From Chryseobacterium ureilyticum (lineage in GTDB: Bacteria > Bacteroidota > Bacteroidia > Flavobacteriales > Weeksellaceae): a DNA stretch of 64,000 nucleotides. The DNA lies in assembly GCF_900156735.1 (NCBI RefSeq), contig NZ_FTOL01000014.1, forward strand, positions 28,315 to 92,314, read 5' to 3'. Shown in pieces: positions 34,195 to 43,950 of the stretch. Within the stretch, counting starts at the first letter, position 1; each line of letters starts with the position of its first letter. The position numbers were made by a program, and so were the translations under genes. The notes beneath the pieces were generated by a model. It was not told the DNA's origin, did not search any database, and saw only the letters and a list, made by a program, of their open reading frames with translations.

Positions 34195-34217
34195 AAACCC
34201 CGATTATAACGGGGTTT
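34195..34217 (-). terminator. Intrinsic terminator after the metalloprotease gene
   Basis: AAACCCCG (34195-34202) and CGGGGTTT (34210-34217), 7-base loop. On the minus strand it is followed by a TTATTTTTG tail; about 29 bases after the stop at 34246. Confidence 0.8.
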
Positions 34218-34245
34218 CATATATATTAATCTGGAAATATTTTCA

Positions 34246-35499
34246 TTATTTTTTTATAAACTTCATAGATTTGACAAAGTCTTTACCGTTATAAGTTCTT
34301 ACATAATAGACTCCATTGGCAAAATCTTTTACATCAATTCTATCCGTTTCGTTTTTAATGACAGTTTTTTTGATCAATCTTCCTTCTGCATTGAAAATTT
34401 CAACCTCATCAATAGGAGTAAGAGGAGAAGCTATAGAAATATACTGAGTAGTAGGATTAGGAAAAAGATTAATAGAATTTGTTTTTTCTACCTCATTTAC
34501 AGATAAAAAAGCACATGAATTGGAATTAAGCAGACTTGCTCGTGGTCCCCCCAATGCATTTTGAGCAATTGTTTTCTGATCGTTAGTAAACATAGCCATG
34601 GCAGCATCATTTACATAATCCATATAATTCATAAACATGGCACCTACAGCAGTGGGTGTACAGATATAGTTTGGATCATTATTAGGAAAGACAGGAGTAT
34701 TAAAATAAGGTTGCATTGTAGCTGGAGTATCTGGACAGCCATCATCATTGATCGCAGTTCCACATTGTGTAGGGTTATTACTCTGTCCCCAGATATGATT
34801 AAGCCCGAAATAATGTCCTATTTCATGCGTTGCTGTTCTTCCCTTATTATATGGAGCCTGAACAGTTCCGGTCGTACCAAATGCACGATAGGTGATACAC
34901 AGACCATCGTCAGGATACCCCGCAGCTTCAGGAGGATATGCCCAACCTAATAACCTTTGATCTATAAATGCTCCTACCCAAATATTCAGATATTTTGTAG
35001 TATCCCATGCATTATCTCCCCCAACATTTCCATTATAATAATCATCATCAAAATTAAAGGATGAAGAAACAGATTTCCTTATCACTCCAGATGTTACATT
35101 ACCTAAAGGATCTTTGGTAGCAAGGCAAAATGCAATTTCCATATCAGATGCCACTCCCTGAAATGCAGGTGGAACCACTGTACTAAAGTCAGAATTTGTT
35201 TTTCTGAAATCATTGTTAAGAACCGTCAATTGAGATTGTATCTGAGCATCTGAAATATTCTGTGAAGCGTCTTTGTAAAGAATATGAACAACTACAGGAA
35301 TAGTGACTACCGTTTTTTTTGAAGCTGAATTAGTTTTTTTTTGCGTTAAAAAACTATTTAGATCCTTTGCTACTAATCTTGTTTCAGGGTTTTTCTTATA
35401 GAATTGTTCTAATTTTTCATAGGTTCCACACCCTCTGTTTTGTGCATTTACACTTGAAGCAAAGATAAATCCTGCCATAAATAATAGATTCTTTTTCAT
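34246..35499 (-). CDS. Secreted M43 (pappalysin-like) zinc metalloprotease with T9SS sorting domain
   Basis: Exported protease, 417 residues: signal peptide (1-19), pro-region, M43 catalytic domain and a C-terminal type A T9SS signal. The zinc site HEIGHYFGLNH is at residues 225-235 (H225, E226, H229, H235), with the met-turn segment 'MFMNYMDYVNDAAM' downstream, as in cytophagalysin-like enzymes. The last 75 residues ('NLFPNPTTQYISI', 'IFNAEGRLIKKT', 'FANGVYYVRTYNGKDFVKSM') form the sorting domain, so the protein should cross the outer membrane by type IX secretion. It is monocistronic with its own terminator. Confidence 0.93.
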   Translation of the reverse strand: MKKNLLFMAGFIFASSVNAQNRGCGTYEKLEQFYKKNPETRLVAKDLNSFLTQKKTNSASKKTVVTIPVVVHILYKDASQNISDAQIQSQLTVLNNDFRKTNSDFSTVVPPAFQGVASDMEIAFCLATKDPLGNVTSGVIRKSVSSSFNFDDDYYNGNVGGDNAWDTTKYLNIWVGAFIDQRLLGWAYPPEAAGYPDDGLCITYRAFGTTGTVQAPYNKGRTATHEIGHYFGLNHIWGQSNNPTQCGTAINDDGCPDTPATMQPYFNTPVFPNNDPNYICTPTAVGAMFMNYMDYVNDAAMAMFTNDQKTIAQNALGGPRASLLNSNSCAFLSVNEVEKTNSINLFPNPTTQYISIASPLTPIDEVEIFNAEGRLIKKTVIKNETDRIDVKDFANGVYYVRTYNGKDFVKSMKFIKK

Positions 35500-35673
35500 T
35501 TTGTTTTTTTAACAAATGTAGAATCTAATCACATACGACACAACAACCCACAATATAAAAAGAAAACAATCCTTAACTTAATAATAAAAACAGAAATTAA
35601 TTATCAAAAACAACCAATTTAACTTAATTAAATTAAGGATTTACGATGTAAAATCTAAGATATTATCTTATTT

Positions 35674-36333
35674 CTAGAATAAATAACCTAATGATATGCC
35701 AAAATTAGAATTATACACTTTAGGAGCATCTATAATAACCAATGAATTTAAGTTATAAACTTCGGCATTCTTATAAACTTTTGTCATACCAAAATAGTAG
35801 CCTACCGAAGCTAGATAATGTTTTGCAAAAATATATTGCGCTTTAAGCTTTATTCCTGCATCAAACTGCTGTAAGTTATCCGGCTTTTGTTTTGTTGAAC
35901 CATTAATAGTTTGATTATATTCCAATTCTTTATTCAGAAGTATTCCAATTTCTGGACCTACCGAAACAGAAAGCTCGTTAATAGGATGATAACTGAATAA
36001 TACCGGCAACCTTAAATAATCTGTTTTCAACTTACCATTTAATGTAATTGATTTTGGACCATCCATTTCATTAATACCGTATGGAATAGTAGTATTAAAA
36101 TCTGCCCCCATTTGTGAATATGCCAACTCTACATCAATAGAAACTTTATCAGAAAGATAGTTCCAGATAAAACCACCTACATGAAATCCGGTTCTGGACT
36201 TAAATTCATCAGCATCAGATCCTGTAAGGCTACTGAAATTCGCTCCGGCAAAAACACCGTATTTGGTTGTCTTACTTTGGGCATTAATCATCCCTGCTGC
36301 CAGCAGCAGACTCATTATAATTGTTTTTTTCAT
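35674..36333 (-). CDS. Outer-membrane beta-barrel protein (PorT/OmpW-like)
   Basis: A 219-residue protein with a signal peptide (residues 1-18, 'LLLAAGMINAQ') and about eight amphipathic strands ('KYGVFAGANFSSLTG', 'GFHVGGFIWNYLSDKVSI', 'LRLPVLFSYHPINELSVSVG'), ending '...SNFGISLGYLF' with a C-terminal phenylalanine typical of BAM substrates. It matches the OMP_b-brl_2 'porin family' group. Function unknown; single gene. Confidence 0.85.
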   Translation of the reverse strand: MKKTIIMSLLLAAGMINAQSKTTKYGVFAGANFSSLTGSDADEFKSRTGFHVGGFIWNYLSDKVSIDVELAYSQMGADFNTTIPYGINEMDGPKSITLNGKLKTDYLRLPVLFSYHPINELSVSVGPEIGILLNKELEYNQTINGSTKQKPDNLQQFDAGIKLKAQYIFAKHYLASVGYYFGMTKVYKNAEVYNLNSLVIIDAPKVYNSNFGISLGYLF

Positions 36334-36666
36334 GGTATTATTATTTATCTATAATTAATTTTATAAATATATTGACTTTTCAATAAAAATATTCAAAATC
36401 ATATCATTATATTTGATAAGGAACTTTCAATTCTATATTGATACTTTTAGTTTAAATATTTTATTCTATCAGAAAACTAAATATGATTAATAAAATCCCT
36501 ATAACGTGAATGAATACAACACATAACAACCAATCAAAACACACTGAATTTCAATAACATAAATAAAATTAATTCACAAATCATTAAAAATTAATCAAAG
36601 TTTAACCTAAGAAATTAAGTTAGAAACTTACGAATCATTATTTTTGGTAAAACATAAAAATTTAGA
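36334..36666. other. AT-rich intergenic region upstream of ppk
   Basis: 333 bases between divergent genes with no gene, terminator or strong repeat. It should contain promoters for both neighbours; no exact consensus pair was found. Confidence 0.5.
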
Positions 36667-38739
36667 ATGTCAATACACTTTAATCCACGAGATATTACAT
36701 GGCTTGCCTTTAATGAAAGGGTTTTACAGGAAGCCATGGACGAAAATGTTCCCTTACATTTAAGAATACGTTTCCTAGGAATTTTCTCCAATAATCTGGA
36801 TGAATTTTTCAGAGTGCGTGTTGCCGGATTAAAGCGTGCCATGGATTTTAAAGAAAAGGTAATTTCTGAATCTTTCTATCAACCACCTTCGAAGATTCTT
36901 CAGCGAATCAATGAAGTGGTAATGAGACAGCAGCAAAACTTCGATAAAACCTGGAAAAAGATCCAGATGGAAATGGCTGACCATAAAGTTTTCATCAAGA
37001 ATTCTAAGAATCTGACAGCACTACAAAAGGAGTTTGTCCGAAAATATTTTGATGAAGTCGTGGAATCTAATGTCATTCCTATTCTTCTCCATGAAAATAC
37101 CCCCATGCCTTATTTAAGGGATAAAAGTCTTTATCTTGGAGTTGCCATGAGAAAAAAAGACTGGCAGTATTCAAGCAATTATGCCATTATCGAGATTCCC
37201 TCTCGTTTCGTAGGAAGATTTGTATTGCTTCCGACTGAAGATCCGGAAGAAAAGAATGTCATGCTTTTGGAGGATGTTATTACATTTAACCTACCTCATA
37301 TTTTCTCTTACTTCGGTTATGATGATTTTGCTGCCAATGCTTTTAAGGTTACGAAGGATGCAGAACTGGATCTTGATAATGATATCCGTACCAACTTTGC
37401 AGAAAAAATAGAAAAGGGACTTAAAAACAGGAGAAAAGGAAAGCCTACCCGATTTGTTTTTGATAAAGATATGGACAAGGCTTTGCTGGAGCTTCTTATC
37501 AGAAAACTAAATTTAACAAAGAAAGACAGTATCATCCCTGGGGGAAAGATTCATAATTTCAAACATTTCATGGATTTTCCTGATGTTTTTGAGACATATG
37601 AAAGACCTGTGGAAAGAACATCATTCACGCATCAGGCATTTGAACATGGTGAAAGGGTGACGGATGTTATTCTAAAAGAAGATGTCTTATTAACTTTCCC
37701 TTATCATAAATATAATCCGGTTATTGACCTTCTTCGTGAGGCGGCAATGGATCCTGATGTAAAATCAATTCAGATTACGGCTTATCGTCTTGCCAGCAGT
37801 TCAAAAATTATTAATGCATTGATCTATGCTGCAAGAAATGGTAAGGAAGTAACGGTCATGCTTGAGCTTCAGGCAAGGTTTGATGAAGAATCTAATCTTG
37901 AGTGGAAAGATATGCTGGAACCGGAAGGGATTACGGTTCTTGTAGGACTTCCTAATAAGAAAGTTCATGCTAAACTTTGTGTTATCAAAAAACGATCACA
38001 CAACAAAACGATTCAGTATGGATTTGTAAGTACCGGAAACTTTAATGAAAAAACGGCAAGAATCTATGGTGATCATTTGCTTCTTACTTCGGATCGTGGT
38101 ATTATGGCAGACATCAATAAAGTATTCAATGTTCTAAAAAAACCAAAAGATGATTACCTTCCGATTTTGAAAACTTGTAAAAATTTACTAGTTTGCCCCC
38201 AATTTATGCGTGAAAAGATCGTTCACCACATTGATAAAGAGATTGAGGAAGCCAAAGCAGGTAGAAAAGCTGAAATAATAATAAAAGTTAATTCCCTAAG
38301 CGACAGATTATTAATTGAAAAATTATATGATGCAGCCAAAGCAGGGGTTATTATAAAAGGTATTGTAAGAGGAATCTACTGTGCGGTTAATCAAAAAGAC
38401 TTTAAAGAAAAAATAAAGACAATAAGCATTGTGGATGAATATCTGGAACACGCCAGAGTAATGTATTTCTATAATAAAGGAGCTGAAGACATGTATATTT
38501 CCTCTGCAGACTGGATGACCAGAAACCTTGATTATAGAATTGAAGCGGCAGCCAAAATTACCGATAAAAACCTTAAAAAGGAATTAAAGGATATTCTTGA
38601 TATTCAGCTCAGAGACAATGTAAAAGCTAGAATTTTAGATAAAAGACTCAGCAATGAATATATAAGAAATGATAAAAATGAATGCCGCTCACAAATAGAA
38701 ACCTATAAATATCTAAAGGCTAAAACAAGCAAAAAATGA
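36667..38739 (+). CDS. ppk1: Polyphosphate kinase 1
   Basis: Makes and breaks inorganic polyphosphate from ATP. The 690-residue enzyme has the N and head domains ('RDITWLAFNERVLQEAMDEN', 'FLGIFSNNLDEFFRVRVAGL') and two phospholipase-D-like catalytic domains. The histidine autophosphorylated in Escherichia coli PPK (H435) corresponds to H434 in 'KKVHAKLCVI', and H592 corresponds to H595 in 'YLEHARVMY'. The position of H454 is a phenylalanine here ('YGFVSTGNFNEKT' instead of 'YAHIGTGNFNEKT'). The stop overlaps the ATG of the exopolyphosphatase gene (ATGA), so translation is coupled. Confidence 0.96.
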   Translation: MSIHFNPRDITWLAFNERVLQEAMDENVPLHLRIRFLGIFSNNLDEFFRVRVAGLKRAMDFKEKVISESFYQPPSKILQRINEVVMRQQQNFDKTWKKIQMEMADHKVFIKNSKNLTALQKEFVRKYFDEVVESNVIPILLHENTPMPYLRDKSLYLGVAMRKKDWQYSSNYAIIEIPSRFVGRFVLLPTEDPEEKNVMLLEDVITFNLPHIFSYFGYDDFAANAFKVTKDAELDLDNDIRTNFAEKIEKGLKNRRKGKPTRFVFDKDMDKALLELLIRKLNLTKKDSIIPGGKIHNFKHFMDFPDVFETYERPVERTSFTHQAFEHGERVTDVILKEDVLLTFPYHKYNPVIDLLREAAMDPDVKSIQITAYRLASSSKIINALIYAARNGKEVTVMLELQARFDEESNLEWKDMLEPEGITVLVGLPNKKVHAKLCVIKKRSHNKTIQYGFVSTGNFNEKTARIYGDHLLLTSDRGIMADINKVFNVLKKPKDDYLPILKTCKNLLVCPQFMREKIVHHIDKEIEEAKAGRKAEIIIKVNSLSDRLLIEKLYDAAKAGVIIKGIVRGIYCAVNQKDFKEKIKTISIVDEYLEHARVMYFYNKGAEDMYISSADWMTRNLDYRIEAAAKITDKNLKKELKDILDIQLRDNVKARILDKRLSNEYIRNDKNECRSQIETYKYLKAKTSKK

Positions 38740-39620
38740 AGATAGCAGCAATAGACATAGGAAGTAATGCCGCAAGACTTCTCATCAATGAAGTAAAAAT
38801 AAATAACAGAAAACCAGAATTTATAAAGCTTAATCTTCTGAGAATCCCTCTGAGATTAGGAATGGATGTTTTTACCATCGGAAAAATAGGTCCCGAAAGA
38901 GAAAAAATGGTGATTGACTCTATGAAGATCTTCAGTGATCTAATGAAAATATACAAAGTAGAACATTACAGAGCCTGTGCTACCAGCGCAATGCGTGATG
39001 CTGCCAATGGTGATGAAATCATAAAACAGGTAAAGGATGCTTCAGGAATCAATATTGAGATCATCTCCGGAGATGAAGAAGCAACTTTAATCTACGAAAA
39101 TCATGTAGCAGAAGGTCTTGACAAAGAATTTGCCTATTTATACATTGATGTAGGCGGAGGTTCTACTGAGCTTACTTTCTATGAAAACGGAAAAATGGTG
39201 TATGAAAGATCTTTCAATATCGGAACAATCCGTCTTCTGAACAACCTTGTCACCATGGAGAACTGGCATGAAATGAAAGAAGAGATTAAGAAAAATATCG
39301 TTAGTAAAAAACCAATCGTTGCTATCGGTTCAGGAGGAAACATTAATAAGGTATTCTCTATGAGTAAAACGAAGGATGGAAAACCAATGTCTTTATCTCA
39401 TCTTAAAAAGGTTTATAAAGAATTCAATGAGCTTTCTGTAGAAGAAAGAATGACAAAGCATAGTCTGAGAGAAGACAGAGCTGATGTATTGGTGCATGCC
39501 TTGAGTATTTTCAATAATGTAATGGCATGGTCGGATATCAATAAAATTTTTGTTCCAAAGATTTCCGTTGCGGATGGTTTGATTCAAAATATTTATAGCC
39601 AATTACAACATAAGAAATAG
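38736..39620 (+). CDS. Ppx/GppA-family exopolyphosphatase
   Basis: Removes terminal phosphate from polyphosphate (or from pppGpp). The 294-residue product has the two actin-like half-domains only: 'MKIAAIDIGSNAARLLI' (phosphate 1 loop), 'YRACATSAMRDAANGDEI', 'SGDEEATLIYENHV', 'LYIDVGGGSTELTFYENGK' (phosphate 2), and 'PIVAIGSGGNINKVFS'. The long C-terminal HD-like domain of E. coli Ppx is missing, as usual for the short Ppx form. It overlaps ppk1 by 4 bases, so polymer synthesis and breakdown are produced together. Confidence 0.92.
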   Translation: MKIAAIDIGSNAARLLINEVKINNRKPEFIKLNLLRIPLRLGMDVFTIGKIGPEREKMVIDSMKIFSDLMKIYKVEHYRACATSAMRDAANGDEIIKQVKDASGINIEIISGDEEATLIYENHVAEGLDKEFAYLYIDVGGGSTELTFYENGKMVYERSFNIGTIRLLNNLVTMENWHEMKEEIKKNIVSKKPIVAIGSGGNINKVFSMSKTKDGKPMSLSHLKKVYKEFNELSVEERMTKHSLREDRADVLVHALSIFNNVMAWSDINKIFVPKISVADGLIQNIYSQLQHKK

Positions 39621-39642
39621 TTTTTAAAATATTGATTTATAC

Positions 39643-39675
39643 AAACCGAGCAATTTTTTGTTCGGTTTTATTTTT
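39643..39675 (+). terminator. Intrinsic terminator after ppk1-ppx
   Basis: AAACCGAGCAA (39643-39653), TTTT loop, TTGTTCGGTTT (39658-39668; one G-U pair), then TATTTTT. It is 22 bases after the stop. Confidence 0.85.
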
Positions 39676-39738
39676 CCATATAGTCATTGCGAATGGAACT
39701 GTAAACTTCCCTGAAAATGTTCATTTTTTTTAAGTTTT

Positions 39739-39785
39739 GGCTAAAGCCATTGGAATTTTATTATTTATTTAGGAAGGCTAAAGCC
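39739..39785. repeat. Two copies of GGCTAAAGCC in a non-coding stretch
   Basis: The 10-base word occurs at 39739-39748 and 39776-39785, each a short stem (GGC/GCC) around TAAA. The second is followed by CATCTCTATTGAT. The surrounding 230 bases (39676-39919) contain no gene. It has the look of an extragenic repeat; copies elsewhere could not be checked. Confidence 0.4.
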
Positions 39786-39919
39786 CATCTCTATTGATGT
39801 GATATTCGAATGGATAATGATTATGGCTATAGTTGTTTAATGACAAGATCTTTTATCTTTTAAAAAATTTAAAGTAATTCTCTATCTTCATTCGTCATAC
39901 AACTATCAATAGCAAAGCA

Positions 39920-40573
39920 ATGGACTCAATCAAAATAATTCTTACAGGAGCAACCGGAATGGTAGGTGAAGGCGTTTTAATGGAATGTCTTGAAAATCCG
40001 CAGGTATCTGAAATTCTAAGCATCGGCAGAAAACCTTCCGGAAAAACTCACCCTAAATTAAAAGAATACCTTGTTCCTGACTTTCTATCCATCGATATTA
40101 ATGATGAAAACCTTAAAGGTTATGATGCCTGTTTCTTTTGCGCCGGAATAAGCAGTGTGGGAATGAACGAAGAAGATTATACCAAAATCACTTACGATAC
40201 AACAATACACTTTGCTGAAGCAGTTTTACATCAGAATCCGGATATGGTTTTCAATTATGTATCTGGCGCAAGCACAGACAGTACCGAAAGCGGAAAAATC
40301 ATGTGGGCAAGGGTAAAAGGCAGAACAGAAAATACTTTAAAGAAGATGAATTTCAAAGGTGCATACAATTTCCGTCCGGGATTTATGAAACCTGTTGATG
40401 GTCAATTGAATGTAAAATGGTTTTTTAAACCTTTTATTTGGATTTTCCCTATTTTTTTACCGTCAAAATCATTAACTTTACACGAAGTAGGAAGAGCTAT
40501 GATCAATACAGTTAAAAAAGGGTACCCTACTTCAACTTTAGAAATTCGAGATATTAAAAATTTAGCGATATGA
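39920..40573 (+). CDS. NAD(P)-binding Rossmann-fold protein (atypical SDR / epimerase-like)
   Basis: A 217-residue cytosolic protein. The N-terminal nucleotide-binding motif GATGMVG is at residues 9-15 ('IKIILTGATGMVGEGVLMEC'), followed by 'DACFFCAGISSVGM' (fourth strand) and 'YVSGASTDSTESGKIMWARV', where the usual YxxxK is replaced by a W-x-x-V-K pattern ('MWARVKG'). It resembles YwnB/oxidoreductase HTATIP2-like atypical SDRs. The final 'TPGKA'-like active tail is absent. Its stop overlaps the ATG of a tiny membrane protein gene. Confidence 0.8.
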   Translation: MDSIKIILTGATGMVGEGVLMECLENPQVSEILSIGRKPSGKTHPKLKEYLVPDFLSIDINDENLKGYDACFFCAGISSVGMNEEDYTKITYDTTIHFAEAVLHQNPDMVFNYVSGASTDSTESGKIMWARVKGRTENTLKKMNFKGAYNFRPGFMKPVDGQLNVKWFFKPFIWIFPIFLPSKSLTLHEVGRAMINTVKKGYPTSTLEIRDIKNLAI

Positions 40574-40716
40574 GAGACATGTTAAAAAGAATTGTTCTGG
40601 TTATTTTTGTACTCTTGCTTCTGACTGCGGTTTCAGGGTTTTTCTATATGCAGAAACATCCTCTGGAAGGAAAATCAGGAACTATTTTGAATTTTTCCGG
40701 TAAGCCTATAAAATAG
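40570..40716 (+). CDS. Tiny membrane protein coupled to the SDR gene
   Basis: A 48-residue open frame whose ATG overlaps the TGA of the SDR gene (ATGA). One N-terminal hydrophobic helix ('IVLVIFVLLLLTAVSGFFYM', about residues 8-27) and a short polar tail 'KHPLEGKSGTILNFSGKPIK'. The stop-start overlap argues for a real, translationally coupled gene. Function unknown. Confidence 0.6.
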   Translation: MRDMLKRIVLVIFVLLLLTAVSGFFYMQKHPLEGKSGTILNFSGKPIK

Positions 40717-40858
40717 CTTCTATTCTATCTCCATGAATCTTATTAAAATTTTATCATTTATCAGAAATAAACCTATTTTTTAAACATTTCTTAAAATTCC
40801 ATTAAAATAGTTACAAAACATAAAGTTCATTTTTGTATTTATCTAATTGAAGTACAAA

Positions 40859-43800
40859 ATGATCAAAAACTACCTATTAAAAGGGTCTGTCATTGCCGCA
40901 TTCTTCTTCCAGAGCGGACTTTTCGGGCAGACACTTATCCATTACTGGAATTTTAACAATAATACTTCTGCTGCTTCCATCACTACACCATCGTCTACTT
41001 TGGTGAATGGTTCTCTTATTCCTGTAGCAGGAGGTACAAGTGTCATCGATTTTGCTGGTGGTACCGGACAAAACTTTAATCTTGAAAACTTAAATGCAAG
41101 AAACGGAGATGCCTGGGGAACACATTTGAGATTTAATAATCCGATTGGTGGAGCGTTGCAATTCAATCTTCCTACCACAGGATATAATAATGTTATTGTA
41201 AAATTTACAACAAGGAGATCTGCACAGGGAGCGGGAACACAAACATGGTCTTATACAACAGACGGAACTACTTTTATCTCATATCAGACTGTGAATCCCC
41301 AAGATGGAAATCCTCAATTGATTACTTTTGATTTTTCTACGATTGCTGGAGCTTCTAATAATCCAAACTTTAAATTAAAAGTTGAGTTTTCTGCAACCGG
41401 AGGAGGAACCGGTGGTAATAACCGTTTCGATAATTTTACAGTAGATGCTTCTCCGGTTGGAGGTATTGACACTACTCCACCAACTACGACTTACCTTCCT
41501 GCAAACAATACAAACAATGCTTCAACGACTGTAAATCCTACGATTTCTTTTAATGAAAATGTAAGATTAACGGATAATTCTGCGATAAACGATTCTAATG
41601 CACAAAGTCTTGTAGATTTCCGACTGGGAGATGCTACAGGTACACAAGTTCCTTTCACGACTGCTTTTAGCAACAACATCATCACTATCATTCCAACTAC
41701 CGGCTTAACGCCGGGGCAGACATATTATCTTGCCCTGAAACCCAATACTGTTGAGGATTTTAATGATAATGGAATAACAACAGTCACTTCAAGTACGTTT
41801 ACAACAGCAGGAACTTCAATTTCTCTTGATAAAAACTTTATAACAGTCAATGAGAATGCAGGAAATCTTGCTTTTAAAATCAATATTGCCAATCCTTCAA
41901 CTTCCACGGTAAATCTTGTTGTGAAGCCGGCACCTTTCAGTACTGCGGACAGCAATGATTTTACGCTGACTAATCAAACAATCAATATTACTCCTTCCAC
42001 TACTAGTTATACCGTTAATATTCCTATTATTGATGATACTTTGGAAGAGCAAAAGGCTGAATATTTTGTAGTAAGTCTTGAAAACCCAACGGGAGCAACA
42101 ATTTCGGGAGATAATTCTGCAACAGTTTATATTGTCGATAATGACAAACCGGCACCGGTTCCTTCTAATGAAATTCAGCTGAATTATATCGGAAGTTTTG
42201 ATCCTTCAGGAAATAATAACAGTTCTACGGAAATCGTAGTCCATGATCCTGCTACTCAAAGATTGTTTACCATCAGTTCTCTTACTGATGTTTTTGATAT
42301 TATTGATTTCAGTACTCCTTCCACTCCAACAGTTATCAATACAATAAATATGGCTGCTTATGGCGGAATCACCAGTATTGCAGTTAAAAATGGTATTATC
42401 GCAGCCGCTTCTCCCAATACTAACCCTCAGCAAAATGGTTCTGTAGTCTTTTTTGACATTAATGGAAATTTCCTGAAACAAGTTACAGTAGGAGCTTTAC
42501 CGGATATGGTGGCTTTTACCCCTGACGGAACCAAAGTAATGACTGCCAATGAAGGAGAACCTAATGATGCTTACACCGTAGACCCTGAAGGAACCATTAG
42601 TATTATTGATATTTCAGGGGGAATTGGTAATCTGACACAGAGTAATGTGACAACATTGAACTTTAATAGTTTTGATTCTCAGGTTGCTGCTTTAACGGCT
42701 ACAGGCTTAAGAAAGGTCAGAACTAATAATACTTTATCTCAGGACCTGGAACCGGAATATATCACTATAAGTGCAGACAGTAATAAAGCCTGGATAACAC
42801 TTCAGGAAAACAATGCCATTGCTGAGGTAGATATTCCCAACAAAACTATTACCAGAATCTGGGGATTGGGTAAAAAGGATATGAGTGTTCCCGGAAACGG
42901 TTTTGATGCTTCTGATAACAATGGCGAAGTTCTTATTGCAAACTGGCCTGTAAAAGCATATTATATCCCTGATGCTGTACAAAACTATAAAGTAGGAAAT
43001 ACAAATTATATCGTAACCGCCAATGAAGGTGATGAAAAAGATCTGTCAGGATATAGTGAAAGAACTACTGTAGGAGCTAACAATTACACTTTAGATCCTT
43101 CCATTTTCCCGAATGCTAATATTTTAAAAGCATCGCATAATCTTGGAAGATTCAGAGTTTCTTCAGCTACCGGAAATACAGATGGTGATTCTGATTTTGA
43201 GGAAATTGCTGCTTTAGGAGCACGTTCATTCTCTATTTTCAATGCGGATACAAAACAGCAGGTGTATGATAGTGGAGATCAGTTTGAACGATATATTTCA
43301 GCCAAACATCCATTGATTTTCAATGCTGATAATGAATCTAATGCTGTTAAGAACAGAAGCCGAGCGAAAGGTCCCGAACCGGAAGGGGTAACATTAGGAA
43401 CCATCAGCGGGCAGACTTATGCTTTCATTACTTTAGAAAGAACAGGAGGTGTAATGGTTTATAATATTACCAACCCGAACAATCCTACTTTTACAGATTA
43501 TAAGCATTCCCGTTCTACATCAGCTTATGGAGGTGATAACGGACCCGAAGGAATTATTTATATTGCCCCTGAAAATACTACAACCCAAAAAGGCTATGTC
43601 ATTGTTGCCAATGAGATCAGCGGAACTTTATCTATGTATGAAGTGGCTGTACCACCAACTTTGGCAACTGGTGAAGTAAAACAGGAAAAAGCAACCTTCA
43701 ATGTTTTTCCTAACCCTGTCAATAAAGGAAATATTTTATATTTCAACAGAAAACAGGACTACGAATTATATGATATGTCCGGAAAACTAATTGGAAAGGA

Positions 43801-43897
43801 AAAAAATGCCTTAACCATTACTACGAATAATCTTTCTACGGGAGTTTATCTTGTAAAAACTTCTGAAGGAGATCTTAAGAGAGTTATTGTAAAGTAA
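40859..43897 (+). CDS. Large secreted 'choice-of-anchor I' protein with Ig-like and Calx-beta domains and T9SS sorting signal
   Basis: A 1012-residue exported protein from ATG at 40859 (a TTG 12 bases earlier is possible). Order: signal peptide (about 1-23); a beta-sandwich N domain ('LIHYWNFNNN', about 24-195); an Ig-like 'invasin/SbsA' domain (about 205-320, 'TYYLALKPNTVEDFNDNG'); a Calx-beta domain (about 330-430, 'FKINIANPSTSTVNLVV', 'ATVYIVDND'). Then a propeller-like choice-of-anchor I region follows (about 440-900, 'PDMVAFTPDGTKVMTANEGE', 'YIVTANEGDEKDL', 'GPEPEGVTLGTI', 'RTGGVMVYNI'). It ends in a T9SS type A domain ('FNVFPNPVNKGNILY', 'NNLSTGVYLVKTSEGDLKRV'). Function unknown; probably surface-attached or phosphatase-associated. 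Confidence 0.9.
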   Translation: MIKNYLLKGSVIAAFFFQSGLFGQTLIHYWNFNNNTSAASITTPSSTLVNGSLIPVAGGTSVIDFAGGTGQNFNLENLNARNGDAWGTHLRFNNPIGGALQFNLPTTGYNNVIVKFTTRRSAQGAGTQTWSYTTDGTTFISYQTVNPQDGNPQLITFDFSTIAGASNNPNFKLKVEFSATGGGTGGNNRFDNFTVDASPVGGIDTTPPTTTYLPANNTNNASTTVNPTISFNENVRLTDNSAINDSNAQSLVDFRLGDATGTQVPFTTAFSNNIITIIPTTGLTPGQTYYLALKPNTVEDFNDNGITTVTSSTFTTAGTSISLDKNFITVNENAGNLAFKINIANPSTSTVNLVVKPAPFSTADSNDFTLTNQTINITPSTTSYTVNIPIIDDTLEEQKAEYFVVSLENPTGATISGDNSATVYIVDNDKPAPVPSNEIQLNYIGSFDPSGNNNSSTEIVVHDPATQRLFTISSLTDVFDIIDFSTPSTPTVINTINMAAYGGITSIAVKNGIIAAASPNTNPQQNGSVVFFDINGNFLKQVTVGALPDMVAFTPDGTKVMTANEGEPNDAYTVDPEGTISIIDISGGIGNLTQSNVTTLNFNSFDSQVAALTATGLRKVRTNNTLSQDLEPEYITISADSNKAWITLQENNAIAEVDIPNKTITRIWGLGKKDMSVPGNGFDASDNNGEVLIANWPVKAYYIPDAVQNYKVGNTNYIVTANEGDEKDLSGYSERTTVGANNYTLDPSIFPNANILKASHNLGRFRVSSATGNTDGDSDFEEIAALGARSFSIFNADTKQQVYDSGDQFERYISAKHPLIFNADNESNAVKNRSRAKGPEPEGVTLGTISGQTYAFITLERTGGVMVYNITNPNNPTFTDYKHSRSTSAYGGDNGPEGIIYIAPENTTTQKGYVIVANEISGTLSMYEVAVPPTLATGEVKQEKATFNVFPNPVNKGNILYFNRKQDYELYDMSGKLIGKEKNALTITTNNLSTGVYLVKTSEGDLKRVIVK

Positions 43898-43918
43898 CTG
43901 ATATTTTACTATTTGATT

Positions 43919-43950
43919 AAAGCCTCTGGAAACAGGGGCTTTTTTTGTGT
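43919..43950 (+). terminator. Intrinsic terminator after the T9SS protein gene
   Basis: AAAGCCTCTG (43919-43928), GAAA loop, CAGGGGCTTT (43933-43942; one G-U pair), then a T-tract; 21 bases after the stop. Confidence 0.88.

Noticed and set aside
40847..40858. TTG start for the T9SS protein
   Set aside because: An ATG four codons later precedes the signal peptide directly and is preferred.
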